The position numbers and the translations under genes are program-made. From an uncultured Campylobacter sp. (GTDB taxonomy: Bacteria; Campylobacterota; Campylobacteria; Campylobacterales; Campylobacteraceae), in the NCBI RefSeq assembly GCF_937921625.1, contig NZ_CAKZTI010000006.1:1-46831 (forward strand): DNA of 46,831 nucleotides, written 5' to 3'. Shown here piece by piece: positions 8,736 through 18,181 of this stretch. The notes below the pieces were generated by a model. That model saw only the letters and a program-made list of their open reading frames with translations, was not told where the DNA came from and ran no database searches. Positions within the stretch are counted from its first letter, which is position 1, and each line of letters opens with the position of its first letter.

Positions 8736-8833
8736 CCGCGAAAGATTCGGCGTGAAATTTTAAAACATAAAATTTATGGCGGCATGAGTTAATTTGGCGG
8801 AATAAACGAGTAAATTATCAATGCCCGCAGCAT

Positions 8834-8942
8834 AGCGATATGATTTATTTGCAAGATAGAATTTTACCGCTCGCCGTATTTGTGGAAAACAAAATTTCAA
8901 AATTTCGCGGCGCATAAAATTTATAGCGCAGCGTGAAATTCT
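8834..8942. repeat. Dispersed repeat, copy 1 (flanks the receptor gene)
   Basis: This about 109-bp segment matches 12614-12722 in the same orientation at a constant offset of 3780 bp without gaps. The core 84 bp (8859-8942) differs at about 11 positions. It includes the words GCATAAAATTTATAGCGCAG and AAATTTCAAAATTTC. Both copies are non-coding and bracket the TonB receptor. Confidence 0.8.
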
Positions 8943-9090
8943 ACCCGGCAAAAATTTATGCCCTATTCCGGCACCGATAAATAAATCTGCTAACAAATCC
9001 CGAGAGGCGACAATCTATAAAATGATAAATTTACAATGCAGCGATTGGGTATAAAATTTTAAAATTACCGGCAAAAATATCATAATTAAA

Positions 9091-9121
9091 AAAGCGCGTT
9101 ACATATTATAAAATGCGCTTT
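9091..9121. terminator. Possible terminator hairpin
   Basis: AAAGCGC (9091-9097) pairs with GCGCTTT (9115-9121) across an AT-rich 17-nt loop, followed by ATTATCATT. The stem is short and the T tract is weak, so termination is only a possibility. Confidence 0.35.
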
Positions 9122-9333
9122 ATTATCATTCGCCCTTTTATAATTTTCAGTATTTTTGCTAGCCGTTTCAAAAACGCTTTGCAAAATTTAGGCTATATTA
9201 AAGCTTAAAATACGCCTATTACGCATTTCTTGACTATTCAAAATTTTTTACTTCTTAAAAATCAAAATTTTAGCCATTTAAAATTTATACTTGAATTTAA
9301 ACTGCAATTTAATTAAACATTAAAAATCTTTGT

Positions 9334-9369
9334 ATTATTATTCGCCGCGTTAATAATCAATTCTATAAT
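9334..9369 (+). promoter_or_regulatory. Receptor promoter with Fur-box-like inverted repeat
   Basis: A -10 TATAAT lies at 9364-9369, 20 nt before the receptor ATG. Over its -35 region an inverted repeat ATTATTA-N10-TAATAAT (9334-9340, 9351-9357) overlaps further AT-rich dyads such as TAATAATCAATTCTATAATC. Position and composition fit an iron-responsive Fur operator, but the match to the classical 19-bp box is imperfect. Confidence 0.45.
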
Positions 9370-9389
9370 CATTAAGTAAGGAAATATGA

Positions 9390-12300
9390 ATGTTTAGAAG
9401 ATTCTCTCTCTCTCTCTCTCTATGCCTCGCTGCTCTTTTATGGCTCGCTTTACGCGGAAGACCAGGCAAATTCGCAAGAATTAGGAACCATCCAGGTAAC
9501 GGGCAATGTCGATTCGCAAAGCGTAGCCGAGCAAAAGGTCGGCGAAACTAAAACTACCGCGCAGACTATCAAGAAGCAGCAGATCACTGATAGCAGAGAC
9601 TTGGTGCGATACCAAACGGGTATCACGGCGGTCGAAACGGGTAGATTCGGCGCTAGCGGATATGCCGTTCGCGGCGTGGACGAAAACCGTGTGGCTATCA
9701 CGGTGGACGGGCTTCGTCAAGCGGAAACTTTAAGCTCGCAAGGCTTTAAAGACCTCTTTGAGGGGTATGGAAATTTTAACAACACAAGAAACGGCGTAGA
9801 GATGGAAAATGTCAAAACGGCCAATATCACCAAAGGAGCCGACTCTATAAAAGCAGGAAGCGGTGCACTCGGCGGATCGGTTATGTTTGAAACCAAAGAC
9901 GCTAGGGATTTCTTGACAGAAAAGAATTACCATTTCGGCTTTAAGCAGGGCTATCAAAGCGTCGATAGTCAAAATTTCCACTTCTTTACCGGTGCGGCTA
10001 GATACGGCTGGTTTGATCTTTTGGTTATAAATACCGATAGACACGGACATGAAAGAAAAAACTATTTCTACGACATATATGATAGTAAAGAGGATAAACT
10101 TCACATAGGTAAAACTCGCGAAAAGGCGGACCCATACACCATAACCAAAAAAAGCACGCTCGTAAAGGTAGGGTTTCAGCCGGGCGATGAGAATAGATTT
10201 TCGGTCGCGATAGATGACTCGAAGCAAAATTCTGACGGCGAGGATCTTTCTTATACGTTAAGAATGGGTAGCCGTCCAGATGCTCCAGAACGATATGGAA
10301 ATAGGACAAACCACGATAGCTCTACCAGAAGAAATGTACAGCTCGGCTATGAAAATTTTAGCGAGACGCCATTTTGGGATCACGTTAAAATTTCATACTC
10401 AAAGCAGAGTATTAAAAACCGTGCGATAAATAAAGAAGGCTGCCAAGGAAGCGCCTGCCAGCAAACACAAAATCCATCGGGAATGCATTTAGACTCGAGC
10501 TCCGGCACACATAATCTAGTAGATAAAAATAATAGACCTATAAGCGTCGATCCTGGGGATGTAGCAGAGGAAGCTTATATCGTAAGAGATGGTTCGGGTA
10601 ATGTACTTAGGCTTAACGACGATTATAAAGCACATCTTGGATCCGCACTTGACCTGTGGGGAGAAGTTTATCATTCAACTTATGTGGATTGCTCTAAAAT
10701 AGATTGCAATAAAAAATTTAAAGTATTAAAAGAAACATTCGACGGAGATACTTATAATTATAATTATGAGCTCGTAGAAAGAGAGATCGAAAAACATACC
10801 CTTGCCGACGGAAGAACTTACGGAACCATAAAAAGAGATTCTAGCGATGCAGATGATGGAACAAAATACCATAAATTATCTTTTTTAACTCCAGGAAAGG
10901 ACGGCTATAATTCCATACAATATACCGATAGGACGCTGGATACCGAAACGCAACAATTAAATTTGGATTTTGAGAAAGAGCTTAGCCTATTTAACATCAT
11001 CGATAATTCCATATCATACGGCGGACTTTTAGATAAGACCGATAAATCGATGACGAACAAAGACGGGTTTTATGCAGGCGATTCACAATGGTGGGATAGT
11101 ATATTTTTCGGTAATGTAAATAATGTGCCAAATCCAGATTGGCATATGAATGGCAATCTAAGAAGCAATACTACGGCGGTTAACACCTATCTGATCCCGG
11201 TACAAACTACGACTACGGCAAGCTATATCGGGGATGAAATTCAAATAACTAAATATGTAGGCTTTGATCTTGGCTATCGCTACGACAAGGTAAAACATAA
11301 ACCGAAATATACCGGCTATCCCGAAGTGCCCAGAGGCATCATAACCGGTTTGTGGGTGCCGTATCCTTACAACCCCTATGACGGAATACATGGTTACTAC
11401 ACTCCTTATGGAGAGGAAAATTATCAGCAAAATTTAAAATTCCTGCTAAGAGAGAAGGAATACAAAAGCGGCTCATATAAACTAGGTCTAAATTTAGACC
11501 CACTGGATTGGATGAGAATACAGCTAAAAAGTTCTAAGGGTTTCCGCGCTCCGACATCAGACGAAGCGTATATGACTTTTAAGCATCCGGACTTTTCTAT
11601 CCGTCCTAATATATTTTTAGAACCAGAAATCGCAAGGACGAAAGAGATCGCTCTTACCTTTTATAGCGAGAGAAGCCGCATAACTTTTGATGTTTTTAAG
11701 ACGGATTATAAAAATTTTATCGATCTTGAATTTTTGGGAAATTTACAAGTCGTAGATCAACAGATACCGTATCCGTTTTATCAAAACGTAAACCGAGATA
11801 GCGCCAAAGTACATGGATTTGAGATAAATACCCATCTGGAGCTCGGCGATGTATCGGAGAGCCTGGAGGGATTTAGGCTGGGATATAAATACAGCAGACA
11901 AAAGGGCAGAATGTCGTGCGCCAGCAACGGCTCAAACGCCAATGATTCAAACTCCGGATGTAGCAGGGGCGAAGAGGTGCCGATGAATGCGATCCAACCG
12001 CCTACTTCCGTCTATAATATCGGCTATTCCACGCCCGGCGACAAATATGGTATTGATCTTTTCATCACCGACGTAGGAGCCAAGAAGCGCAAAGATACCT
12101 ACAATATGTATTGGAAGAGCCAAATCGAAAGAGATGATCCAACCTGGGGGCATATCGATGCTTCCATAGTAAACGGAGAGCCCGTAACCGATAATACCAA
12201 AGGTTGGCGAAGCAGCAATTATACGGTAGTGGATGTTATCGCCTATGCGAAGCCGCAAAAAAATTTCAACTTCGGCCTAGGCGTTTACAATCTAACCAAC

Positions 12301-12444
12301 GCCAAATATATCACTTGGGATAGCGCGCGCTCGATCAGGGCTTTCGGAACGGTCAATATGATCGATCAAGCGACAGGTGCTGGTATCGGCAGATTTTACG
12401 CGCCGCGCAGAAATTTTAGATTTAACTGGGAGATAACGTTTTAA
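9390..12444 (+). CDS. Phase-variable TonB-dependent receptor (haemoglobin/transferrin/lactoferrin type), OFF in this sequence
   Basis: An outer-membrane importer of iron or haem from host proteins. The start ATG 9390 follows AAGGAAATATGA and begins MFRRF, then enters a (TC)9 tract. As it stands the frame ends at TAA 9549-9551 after 53 residues. The receptor frame is open from 9421 to 12444 but has no start upstream. With 10 or 7 TC units it is continuous and reads MFRRFSLSLSLYASLLFYG then SLYA, a good signal peptide with cleavage after LYA. The mature part has a TonB-box-like LGTIQVTG, a plug with LVRYQTGITAVETGRFGASG and VRGVDENRVAITVDGLRQ as in TbpA/HpuB/HmbR receptors, a long beta-barrel with Cys-bearing extracellular loops, and terminal Phe (RFNWEITF). 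ON length is 1018 residues (10 units). No TbpB- or HpuA-like partner is nearby. The exact ligand is not deducible. Confidence 0.88.
9403..9421 (+). repeat. (TC)9 dinucleotide tract in signal-peptide codons
   Basis: Nine TC units plus a T encode alternating Ser-Leu. The unit number modulo 3 sets whether ATG 9390 is in frame with the receptor. CT tracts in the same place switch Helicobacter pylori outer-membrane genes such as hopZ and oipA (established knowledge). Confidence 0.95.
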
Positions 12445-12510
12445 ATCGTCGCTTATTGGGTCGATTGCTTAGACTCTAGTGTGTAAATTTAAATTTATCC
12501 GAAATTCCCG

Positions 12511-12538
12511 GCTCAAACGAGCTTTAGTTTGTTTGAGC
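12511..12538. terminator. Terminator-like hairpin after the receptor
   Basis: GCTCAAAC (12511-12518) and GTTTGAGC (12531-12538) form a perfect 8-bp stem with a 12-nt loop that can itself pair partly. It lies 67 bases past the receptor stop. Only TT follows the stem, so it may be a weak or Rho-assisted terminator. Confidence 0.4.
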
Positions 12539-12613
12539 TTCCGCCGGCTTTAAAATAAACGGCGAGCGATCAAAGGCTTAGGAGCACGGGAATTTTAAAA
12601 ATGTAAAATTTGC

Positions 12614-12722
12614 AGCGGTATGGTTTTTTTGCGTAGCGGAATTTTGCCGCTTGCCGTATTTGTGCGAAACGAAATTTCAAAATTTCTAGGCGCATAAAAT
12701 TTATAGCGCAGTGCAGAATTCT
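12614..12722. repeat. Dispersed repeat, copy 2
   Basis: Gap-free match to 8834-8942. It carries the interrupted palindrome GCGGAATTTTGCCGC at 12636-12650, which is partly decayed in copy 1 (GAATTTTACCGC). Confidence 0.8.
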
Positions 12723-12789
12723 GCTATGTAAAATTTAAAGCGACGTAATTATGAAATTCCACGCTGTGTATTTATGCGGCGGAGTAGCG

Positions 12790-13503
12790 CTATTTTTTAT
12801 GACGCTTGCGCCATGATGAGAGTTTTTGCATGTAGGTAGAGCAAACCAGATACGAACACACGAATGCGAGCACTAAACAAGAAAAGAAATAATCCCCAAA
12901 GCCCAAAATATCGCAAATATAAAGCAATACCGCAAGCGCGATGATAAAAACGGCAGTAAAAAGCATAAGGAATATAGCAAAGTAGGTGCATGTCAAAAAT
13001 ATCCGTGTCAAACGAGGTGCGCGCCTTTCAATAGCGCGGACGATTGCATAAACGTATGCCAGAATTATCATCGCAACGAGCGCGAGCCCCGCGCAAGTGT
13101 AGAAAAAATCGCCTAGGTTTGGGAATACGTCTTTTGCGGACGTAAAATAGATCGCGTAAAATACCGTCGTGACGAAAAAAATCAGACCGAACGTAATCAA
13201 AATATCCCAAGCTAAAGATAGCGTGCGCTTCGCGGCATCCAACGAGCTCAACGCAAAATCGCGGGCATATTCCAAAGGCGTTCTCCGGCGCTCGACTTCC
13301 AAGGCGACGAGGCTGCCTAGATATCCTTGCTTGCAGTATTTTACGCGCACCAAATCGCCCTGCTTAAACGAGAACGACCTGCAACGCATACGAAAGCGAA
13401 CGCCGCCTATCTCAAAAAGCACGAGCGTCTCGATCTCCTGCCTAAGGATGCGGACGTGCAAGTTTTCTATCCTGCCTTCGATACAGGGCTGCTTATTTCG
13501 CAT
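12790..13503 (-). CDS. Four-helix membrane protein with soluble N-terminal domain, unknown function
   Basis: Not recognised. Residues 1-80 form a soluble beta-rich domain (IEGRIENLHVRIL, ETLVLFEIGGVRFRMRCR, KQGDLVRVKYCKQGYLGSLVALEV) that could be an OB-like barrel. Four hydrophobic segments follow, at about residues 98-120, 132-155, 167-192 and 197-220, and the C-terminal tail is very basic (KLSSWRKRHKK), suggesting it faces the cytoplasm. A strong ribosome site, GGAGG, lies just before the ATG. It is convergent with the receptor and has no operon partner. A role with the receptor is possible only by proximity. Confidence 0.7.
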   Translation of the reverse strand: MRNKQPCIEGRIENLHVRILRQEIETLVLFEIGGVRFRMRCRSFSFKQGDLVRVKYCKQGYLGSLVALEVERRRTPLEYARDFALSSLDAAKRTLSLAWDILITFGLIFFVTTVFYAIYFTSAKDVFPNLGDFFYTCAGLALVAMIILAYVYAIVRAIERRAPRLTRIFLTCTYFAIFLMLFTAVFIIALAVLLYICDILGFGDYFFSCLVLAFVCSYLVCSTYMQKLSSWRKRHKK

Positions 13504-14234
13504 AATCCTCCAAAATTAAGTTAAATTTAGCGCCGCTTACTAGGCGCTTTGTTTGCTCGGCGCTAGAAAAACCCGCTCATCCTTCCCGCAAAGCTCTACG
13601 GCGCGACGGAATTCTACGCGGCAAAATTCCGCGACTCCGAATTTTGTGCGGCAAGATGGACTAATCGCGAGCTTGATTTTGAAATTTTCACTAAATTCCG
13701 CCGCGCTTATCGGCGGCAAATTTAATACGGTTAGCTTTACGAGCGCGGTTTGCACCGCATACTAAACAAACATGTTTAAATTTAAGATCATAAAATTTAA
13801 AAATCGCCAGATATTAAATTACAAGCCGAAAATTTAAATATAGAACTCAAATTCTATCGCGCGCAGATACAGCTTTGAGATCTTAGTAAAATTTTACCCT
13901 TTAAATTTACGCGCAATTTTCGTCGTATATAAATTTTAGCGCGATTTTGGAAGTATTTTTCTTAGACGTATTTTACCAGGCAGTTTTAAGCGCAAATCCA
14001 GCGCAGTGCAACTTTTTGCTTGCGTAAAATTTTAACGCAAGCAAAGCCGATTAAATTTGACCTCGAAATTTTAACGATGTTTTAGCGCACAAGTCTCGTT
14101 TTGTTCTAGTGATTCAAATTTCAGCCAAAAGCTGCTACGCACAAAATCAAAATTTCGTTCAGTTCGCGTTTGAGCTAAAATTTACAAAATTTTAAAGCTA
14201 GCGCAGTCCGAATTTCAATGCACCTAAAATGAAT
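13504..14234. other. 730-bp intergenic region, no gene supported
   Basis: Short open frames on both strands between 13540 and 13765 overlap each other and have no ribosome sites. The rest is AT-rich with many AAATTTTA and TAAAATTT words. It probably contains the end of the ychF transcript (minus strand) and the promoter for the membrane-protein gene. Confidence 0.45.
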
Positions 14235-15338
14235 TTAAACGTTAAATCTAAAATGCATCACATCGCCGTCTTGCACGACGTAGTCCTTGCCCTCAAGGCG
14301 CATTTTGCCCGCTTCTTTCGCCCTACTCTCGCCGCCGCACGCGATAAAATCATCAAATCCGATCACCTCGGCTCTGATAAACCCGCGCTCAAAGTCGTTG
14401 TGGATCACGCTCGCGGCCTTCGGAGCCTTCCAGCCCTTCGTGATCGTCCACGCGCGCACCTCCATCTCGCCTGCGGTAAAGTAGCTGATGAGGCTGAGCT
14501 TCGCAAAGGAGCGCTTGATTATGAGCTCCAGCCCGCTTTGCTGCGCGCCCAGGCTTTGCAGCATCTCGTGCGTCTCCTCGTCGCTTAGCCCTATGAGCTC
14601 CTCTTCGATCTTGGCGCAGAGCTTGATCACTTCGGCGCCGCGAGCACTCGCGTATTCTCTTACGCGCGCGACATATTCGTTATCCTGCGCGATGCCGTCT
14701 TCGTCCACATTTGCGCCGTAGATTACATCTTTGGCGCTAAGCAGGCGCAGCTCGCGATTTAAAGCGATGTAGCTTTCATCCTCTTTGAGCGCGAAATTTG
14801 AAGCGGGCTTACCGTCGTTTAGATGCGCTAAAAGCTCGTTTGCCACGGCTAGCGCCTCTTTAGCGCCCTTTTGGTTTGCTTTGGCTTCCTTGCTGAGACG
14901 CTCGATCTTGCGGCCAAGCTGCTCGATGTCCGCTAAAATCAGCTCGGTTTCGATGATCTCGATGTCGCGGATAGGATCGACGCAGCCTTCGACGTGGGTT
15001 ATGTCGCCGCTTTCGAAGCAGCGCACGATATGAAGGATGATCTCGCACTCGCGGATATTTGAAAGAAATTTATTCCCCAGCCCCTCGCCCTTGCTAGCTC
15101 CGCGCACGAGACCCGCGATATCTACAAACTCAATAGTCGAATGCACGATGCGACCGGGCTTAACGATCTCCGCCAGCTTCCCTAATCTGGCATCGGGTAC
15201 GGGCACGACCGCTTTATTGGGCTCGATCGTGCAAAATGGATAGTTTTGCGCCTGCGCGTTTTGCGCGCCGCTAAGCGCGTTAAAGGTGGTGGATTTACCG
15301 ACGTTCGGAAGCCCTACGATCCCTACTGACAGCCCCAT
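14235..15338 (-). CDS. ychF: Redox-regulated ATPase YchF (Obg family)
   Basis: A ribosome-associated P-loop protein that, unusually for its GTPase family, prefers ATP. At 367 residues it has G1 GLPNVGKST (residues 8-16), the switch II region DIAGLVRGASKGEGLGNKFL and the C-terminal TGS-like end with AWTITKGWKAPKAASVIHNDFERGFIRAEV. The C-terminal VQDGDVMHFRFNV is characteristic of YchF. It is the last gene of the leftward folD-to-ychF operon. Its ATG directly follows the pepA stop codon. Confidence 0.96.
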   Translation of the reverse strand: MGLSVGIVGLPNVGKSTTFNALSGAQNAQAQNYPFCTIEPNKAVVPVPDARLGKLAEIVKPGRIVHSTIEFVDIAGLVRGASKGEGLGNKFLSNIRECEIILHIVRCFESGDITHVEGCVDPIRDIEIIETELILADIEQLGRKIERLSKEAKANQKGAKEALAVANELLAHLNDGKPASNFALKEDESYIALNRELRLLSAKDVIYGANVDEDGIAQDNEYVARVREYASARGAEVIKLCAKIEEELIGLSDEETHEMLQSLGAQQSGLELIIKRSFAKLSLISYFTAGEMEVRAWTITKGWKAPKAASVIHNDFERGFIRAEVIGFDDFIACGGESRAKEAGKMRLEGKDYVVQDGDVMHFRFNV

Positions 15339-16799
15339 CTACGCGTCCTTCAGCTCTTTGGCTAGAGCCTGCAAAAAATATAAGTTTGCTCTCACGCCCG
15401 CGCCCGTCGCGCCCGCTGCGTAATAGCCCCACGCCTTTTCCAGATACGCAGGCCCTGCGATATCAAGGTGCAGCCACTTGTCTTTATACTCGTCTTTGAT
15501 AAATTTATCCAAAAATAGTCCCGCGGTTATCGCGCCGCCGTATCTGCTGGAAGCGCAGTTGGAGACGTCCGCGATACTGCTTTTGATTAGCTCGCGCAGA
15601 TAATCGTTAAATTCCAAAATGCTAAATAGCTCGCCGCTTGATCCGCTAAGATCTTTAAATTTATGCTTTAGCTCCTCGCTATTTCCCATTATGCCGCTAG
15701 TGTATTCGCCCAAGCCCACGACGCAAGCACCGGTTAGCGTCGCCATATCGATTAGCAGATCGGGGGCAAGATCCTGCGCGTAGCTTAGGCAGTCGGCAAG
15801 CACGAGCCGCCCCTCCGCGTCGGTGTTTCGCACCTCGATACTTACGCCGCTGCGGCTAAGCAGCACGTCGTCGGGTTTATACGAATCGCCGCCGATCATA
15901 TTTTCAGTAGCGCCGATAACCGCGTGTATCTCAAACGGTAGCTCAAGCTCGGCAGCGCCCTTGATGATACCCATCGCAGCAAGTGCGCCGCTTTTATCGC
16001 TTTTCATCGTAAGCATATAATCGGCAGGCTTCAGACTTAGCCCGCCGCTGTCGTAAGTAAGCCCTTTGCCCACGAAAACGATGCGCTTTAGGCAGCGCTG
16101 CGGCTTATAGATCAGATGAATTAGGCGCGGCGGATGAGCGCTAGAGCGATTGACCGCCAAAAACGCATTCATATTCTGCTCGCGCAAAAAGTCCTCGTCG
16201 TAAATTTTAACGCTCACGTCGTCGTAGTTCGAGGCTAAAATTTCAGCCTCGCTCGCCATCTTTTCGGGCGTGTAAATTTCAGGGATCTCATTGACGCCGT
16301 CGCGCGCGAAATTTGCGGCGTTTGCCATCACGATGCCCTGCTGCACGCCGTAGTTCATCTTTTGCACGTCGGGGCTACCGCCGCCGTACTCCTGCGTAGA
16401 GATTAAAATTTCATTCAAGCTGGAGTTTTTTTTATCGCTTTTGTATTTGTTAAACTCATAACCGCCCAAAAGCACGCCCTCGACCATCGCCATCGTACTT
16501 CTGCGGTCGCATCCGCATTTGTAAAAGGCGATTTTGAAATTTTTGATCGCGTAGCCCTTAAGCGCATTGTATGCGCTCGCAAGTGCTGTGCGGACGCGGT
16601 CATATTCTAGCGCCTTGACGCCGATGTACAGCCGCCCGCTCTCGGCAAGAAGAAGATTGCCCTCGCCTTTGTAATTAAAAAGCGCAAACTTATCCGCATC
16701 TTTAATAAATTCGTGGTTTAAATTTTTATCTACGACCAAAATAACTTCAAAATCCGCCTCTATCTCGTTAATTTTACGATCTAGCAGTTTTACTTTCAT
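15339..16799 (-). CDS. pepA: Leucyl aminopeptidase
   Basis: An M17-family hexameric cytosolic aminopeptidase needing two metal ions. Of 486 residues, the catalytic half contains KGLTYDSGGLSLKP (about 246-258), MKSDKSGA, and the family signature NTDAEGRLVLAD (325-336), which supplies metal ligands Asp327 and Glu329. The N-terminal macro-like domain is present. The start overlaps the end of the upstream dedA-family gene by 26 nt, so expression is likely coupled. Confidence 0.95.
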   Translation of the reverse strand: MKVKLLDRKINEIEADFEVILVVDKNLNHEFIKDADKFALFNYKGEGNLLLAESGRLYIGVKALEYDRVRTALASAYNALKGYAIKNFKIAFYKCGCDRRSTMAMVEGVLLGGYEFNKYKSDKKNSSLNEILISTQEYGGGSPDVQKMNYGVQQGIVMANAANFARDGVNEIPEIYTPEKMASEAEILASNYDDVSVKIYDEDFLREQNMNAFLAVNRSSAHPPRLIHLIYKPQRCLKRIVFVGKGLTYDSGGLSLKPADYMLTMKSDKSGALAAMGIIKGAAELELPFEIHAVIGATENMIGGDSYKPDDVLLSRSGVSIEVRNTDAEGRLVLADCLSYAQDLAPDLLIDMATLTGACVVGLGEYTSGIMGNSEELKHKFKDLSGSSGELFSILEFNDYLRELIKSSIADVSNCASSRYGGAITAGLFLDKFIKDEYKDKWLHLDIAGPAYLEKAWGYYAAGATGAGVRANLYFLQALAKELKDA

Positions 16800-17397
16800 C
16801 TCGTTCCTTTCGTGAGTTCATAAAGTGATTTTCCATACGTTTAAATAACCTAAAAAATAGATATAAAATTCCGCCTATGATAGGTATCGCAAAATACCAG
16901 TGTTGCTCGATTAGCCGCAGCCCGCTCCAGATCTCCTCGCCGAAATACCACGCCAAAACCATCGTCGCACCCGACCAGCACCAAGCGCTAAAAAGATTGA
17001 TAATCGCAAATTTCTTTGCGCTGTAGCGAGTGATACCTATACTCATCGGGATGATGACGCGGAAGCCATACATATAGCGCTGCATTAAAATTATCGGCCA
17101 GCCGTAGCGTTGCAAAAGCAGGTGCGCGATCGCAAATTTTCGGCGCTGTGCCGCGAGCTTTTTACTGATATATTTTTTATTGTAGCGACCGATATAAAAA
17201 TAAAACTGATCGCCGCAAAATGCCCCAAGGCCCGCGACAAAGATACCTAGCGGCAAATTTATGTGCCCCTCGTGCGCCATGATACCGCCCAAAATCAGTG
17301 CGATTTCGCCTTCTAAAATACACCAAACAAAAAGCACGATATAGGCGTATTGGTGGTATTCTTGTAATAAATTTTTAAGTAGCTCTTCCAAAATCAC
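16774..17397 (-). CDS. DedA/SNARE-associated family membrane protein
   Basis: An integral inner-membrane protein of the DedA family; some members recycle undecaprenyl phosphate or act as lipid scramblases. It has about 208 residues with the family's re-entrant region: ILEGEIALILGGIMAHEGHINLP, then GAFCGDQFYFYIGRY, and later LMQRYMYGFRVIIPMSIGITRYSAKKF. At least four hydrophobic segments are evident. I place the start at GTG 17397, which overlaps the apt stop as GTGA. An upstream in-frame TTG (17412) lies inside apt. The C terminus is strongly charged. Confidence 0.85.
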   Translation of the reverse strand: MILEELLKNLLQEYHQYAYIVLFVWCILEGEIALILGGIMAHEGHINLPLGIFVAGLGAFCGDQFYFYIGRYNKKYISKKLAAQRRKFAIAHLLLQRYGWPIILMQRYMYGFRVIIPMSIGITRYSAKKFAIINLFSAWCWSGATMVLAWYFGEEIWSGLRLIEQHWYFAIPIIGGILYLFFRLFKRMENHFMNSRKERDESKTARS

Positions 17398-17942
17398 GCC
17401 TCTAAAACGCAATAAACATTTGTGCGTCGCGAAAACTCGCCTAGATCGTTTAACTCGCGCAAATTTAGCAAAAAGCAGGCTTCAACGCACTTAGCCTGCG
17501 TCTGCGCGATGAGATCTAATGCCGCTCGTGCGGTGCCTCCGGTGGCGATAAGATCGTCGATTAGCAACACCTTGGCATCTTGCACGCCGGAGAATGCATC
17601 CACATGCATCTCGACCTGATCGAAGCCGTATTCAAGGCTGTATTTTTGCGAAATCGTGATATAAGGAAGCTTCTTTGGCTTTCTAATTGGCACAAAAGCA
17701 ACCCTCAACCTCGCAGCAAGTGCCGCTGCAAAAATAAATCCGCGACTTTCTATGCCTACTATGTAATCAAGTCCGTAATCAGCGTAGCGCTCGGCTAGAT
17801 GATCAAGCAGGAAATTAAACGCCTCGCGATCGCCTACGAGCGTCGTGATATCGTAAAACAAAATACCGGGCTTTGGGAAGTCGCGCACGGTGCGGATCGA
17901 GCGAAATAAATAGCTTTTTTGCTCGCTGCTTAGATTTTTCAT
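17394..17942 (-). CDS. apt: Adenine phosphoribosyltransferase
   Basis: Salvages adenine to AMP using PRPP. It has 182 residues, including the family's GIESRGFIFAAALAARL segment, the flexible-loop region KYSLEYGFDQVEMHVDAF, and the PRPP-binding motif VLLIDDLIATGGTA (about residues 125-138). It overlaps both neighbours by 4 nt, which points to tight translational coupling within the operon. Confidence 0.96.
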   Translation of the reverse strand: MKNLSSEQKSYLFRSIRTVRDFPKPGILFYDITTLVGDREAFNFLLDHLAERYADYGLDYIVGIESRGFIFAAALAARLRVAFVPIRKPKKLPYITISQKYSLEYGFDQVEMHVDAFSGVQDAKVLLIDDLIATGGTARAALDLIAQTQAKCVEACFLLNLRELNDLGEFSRRTNVYCVLEA

Positions 17943-18181
17943 AGCTTACCTCTTTTCAATCTTGCGTTTTGGATTTTTAAGCTACAGTTTTCGCTCTCCT
18001 CATTTTGCAGGGCCTCAATGCCGAAGCGAAGGGCAGTTTTGAGCTTTTCATTATCGCTTTTAAGCTTTGAAATTCTTTCTTCGCTCTTGCGAAGCAAAGC
18101 ATAAATTTTAGAATTTTTTCGGATCGATAGAATAAGTAGCGCTGCAAAAAATAGCGCTAAAACGCCTAATGCTACGCTCAT
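17939..18181 (-). CDS. Small membrane-anchored coiled-coil protein
   Basis: Eighty residues: an N-terminal transmembrane helix (SVALGVLALFFAALLILSI) then a charged helical tail (LLRKSEERISKLKSDNEKLKTALRFGIEALQNEE) with heptad-like spacing. No known function. A small membrane gene stands at the same place between rpiB and apt in C. jejuni (recalled gene order). Its ATGA overlaps with rpiB and apt put it firmly in the operon. Confidence 0.8.
   Translation of the reverse strand: MSVALGVLALFFAALLILSIRKNSKIYALLRKSEERISKLKSDNEKLKTALRFGIEALQNEESENCSLKIQNARLKRGKL

Larger units (their letters stand above)
8736..9333. other. Intergenic region before the receptor gene
   Basis: About 600 bases with no credible gene. 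It contains the first copy of a dispersed repeat (8834-8942), a hairpin at 9091-9121, and then AT-rich DNA leading to the receptor promoter. Confidence 0.5.
12445..12789. other. Intergenic region after the receptor gene
   Basis: 345 bases without a gene between the convergent receptor and membrane-protein genes. It holds a hairpin at 12511-12538, an AATT-word stretch and the second copy of the dispersed repeat. Confidence 0.5.

Noticed and set aside
9403..9421. CT tract as a simple assembly error
   Set aside because: Dinucleotide counts can be misread, but the position in the signal-peptide codons and the clean rescue by one unit fit a biological switch. Read-level counts should still be checked.
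9601..12444. Receptor gene starting at TTG 9601
   Set aside because: That start would remove the signal peptide, TonB box and first part of the plug, all of which are intact in the frame from 9421.
13540..13765. Overlapping 70-codon frames on both strands
   Set aside because: Each is the shadow of the other, with no ribosome site and Ser/Arg/Asn-rich products typical of AATT islands.
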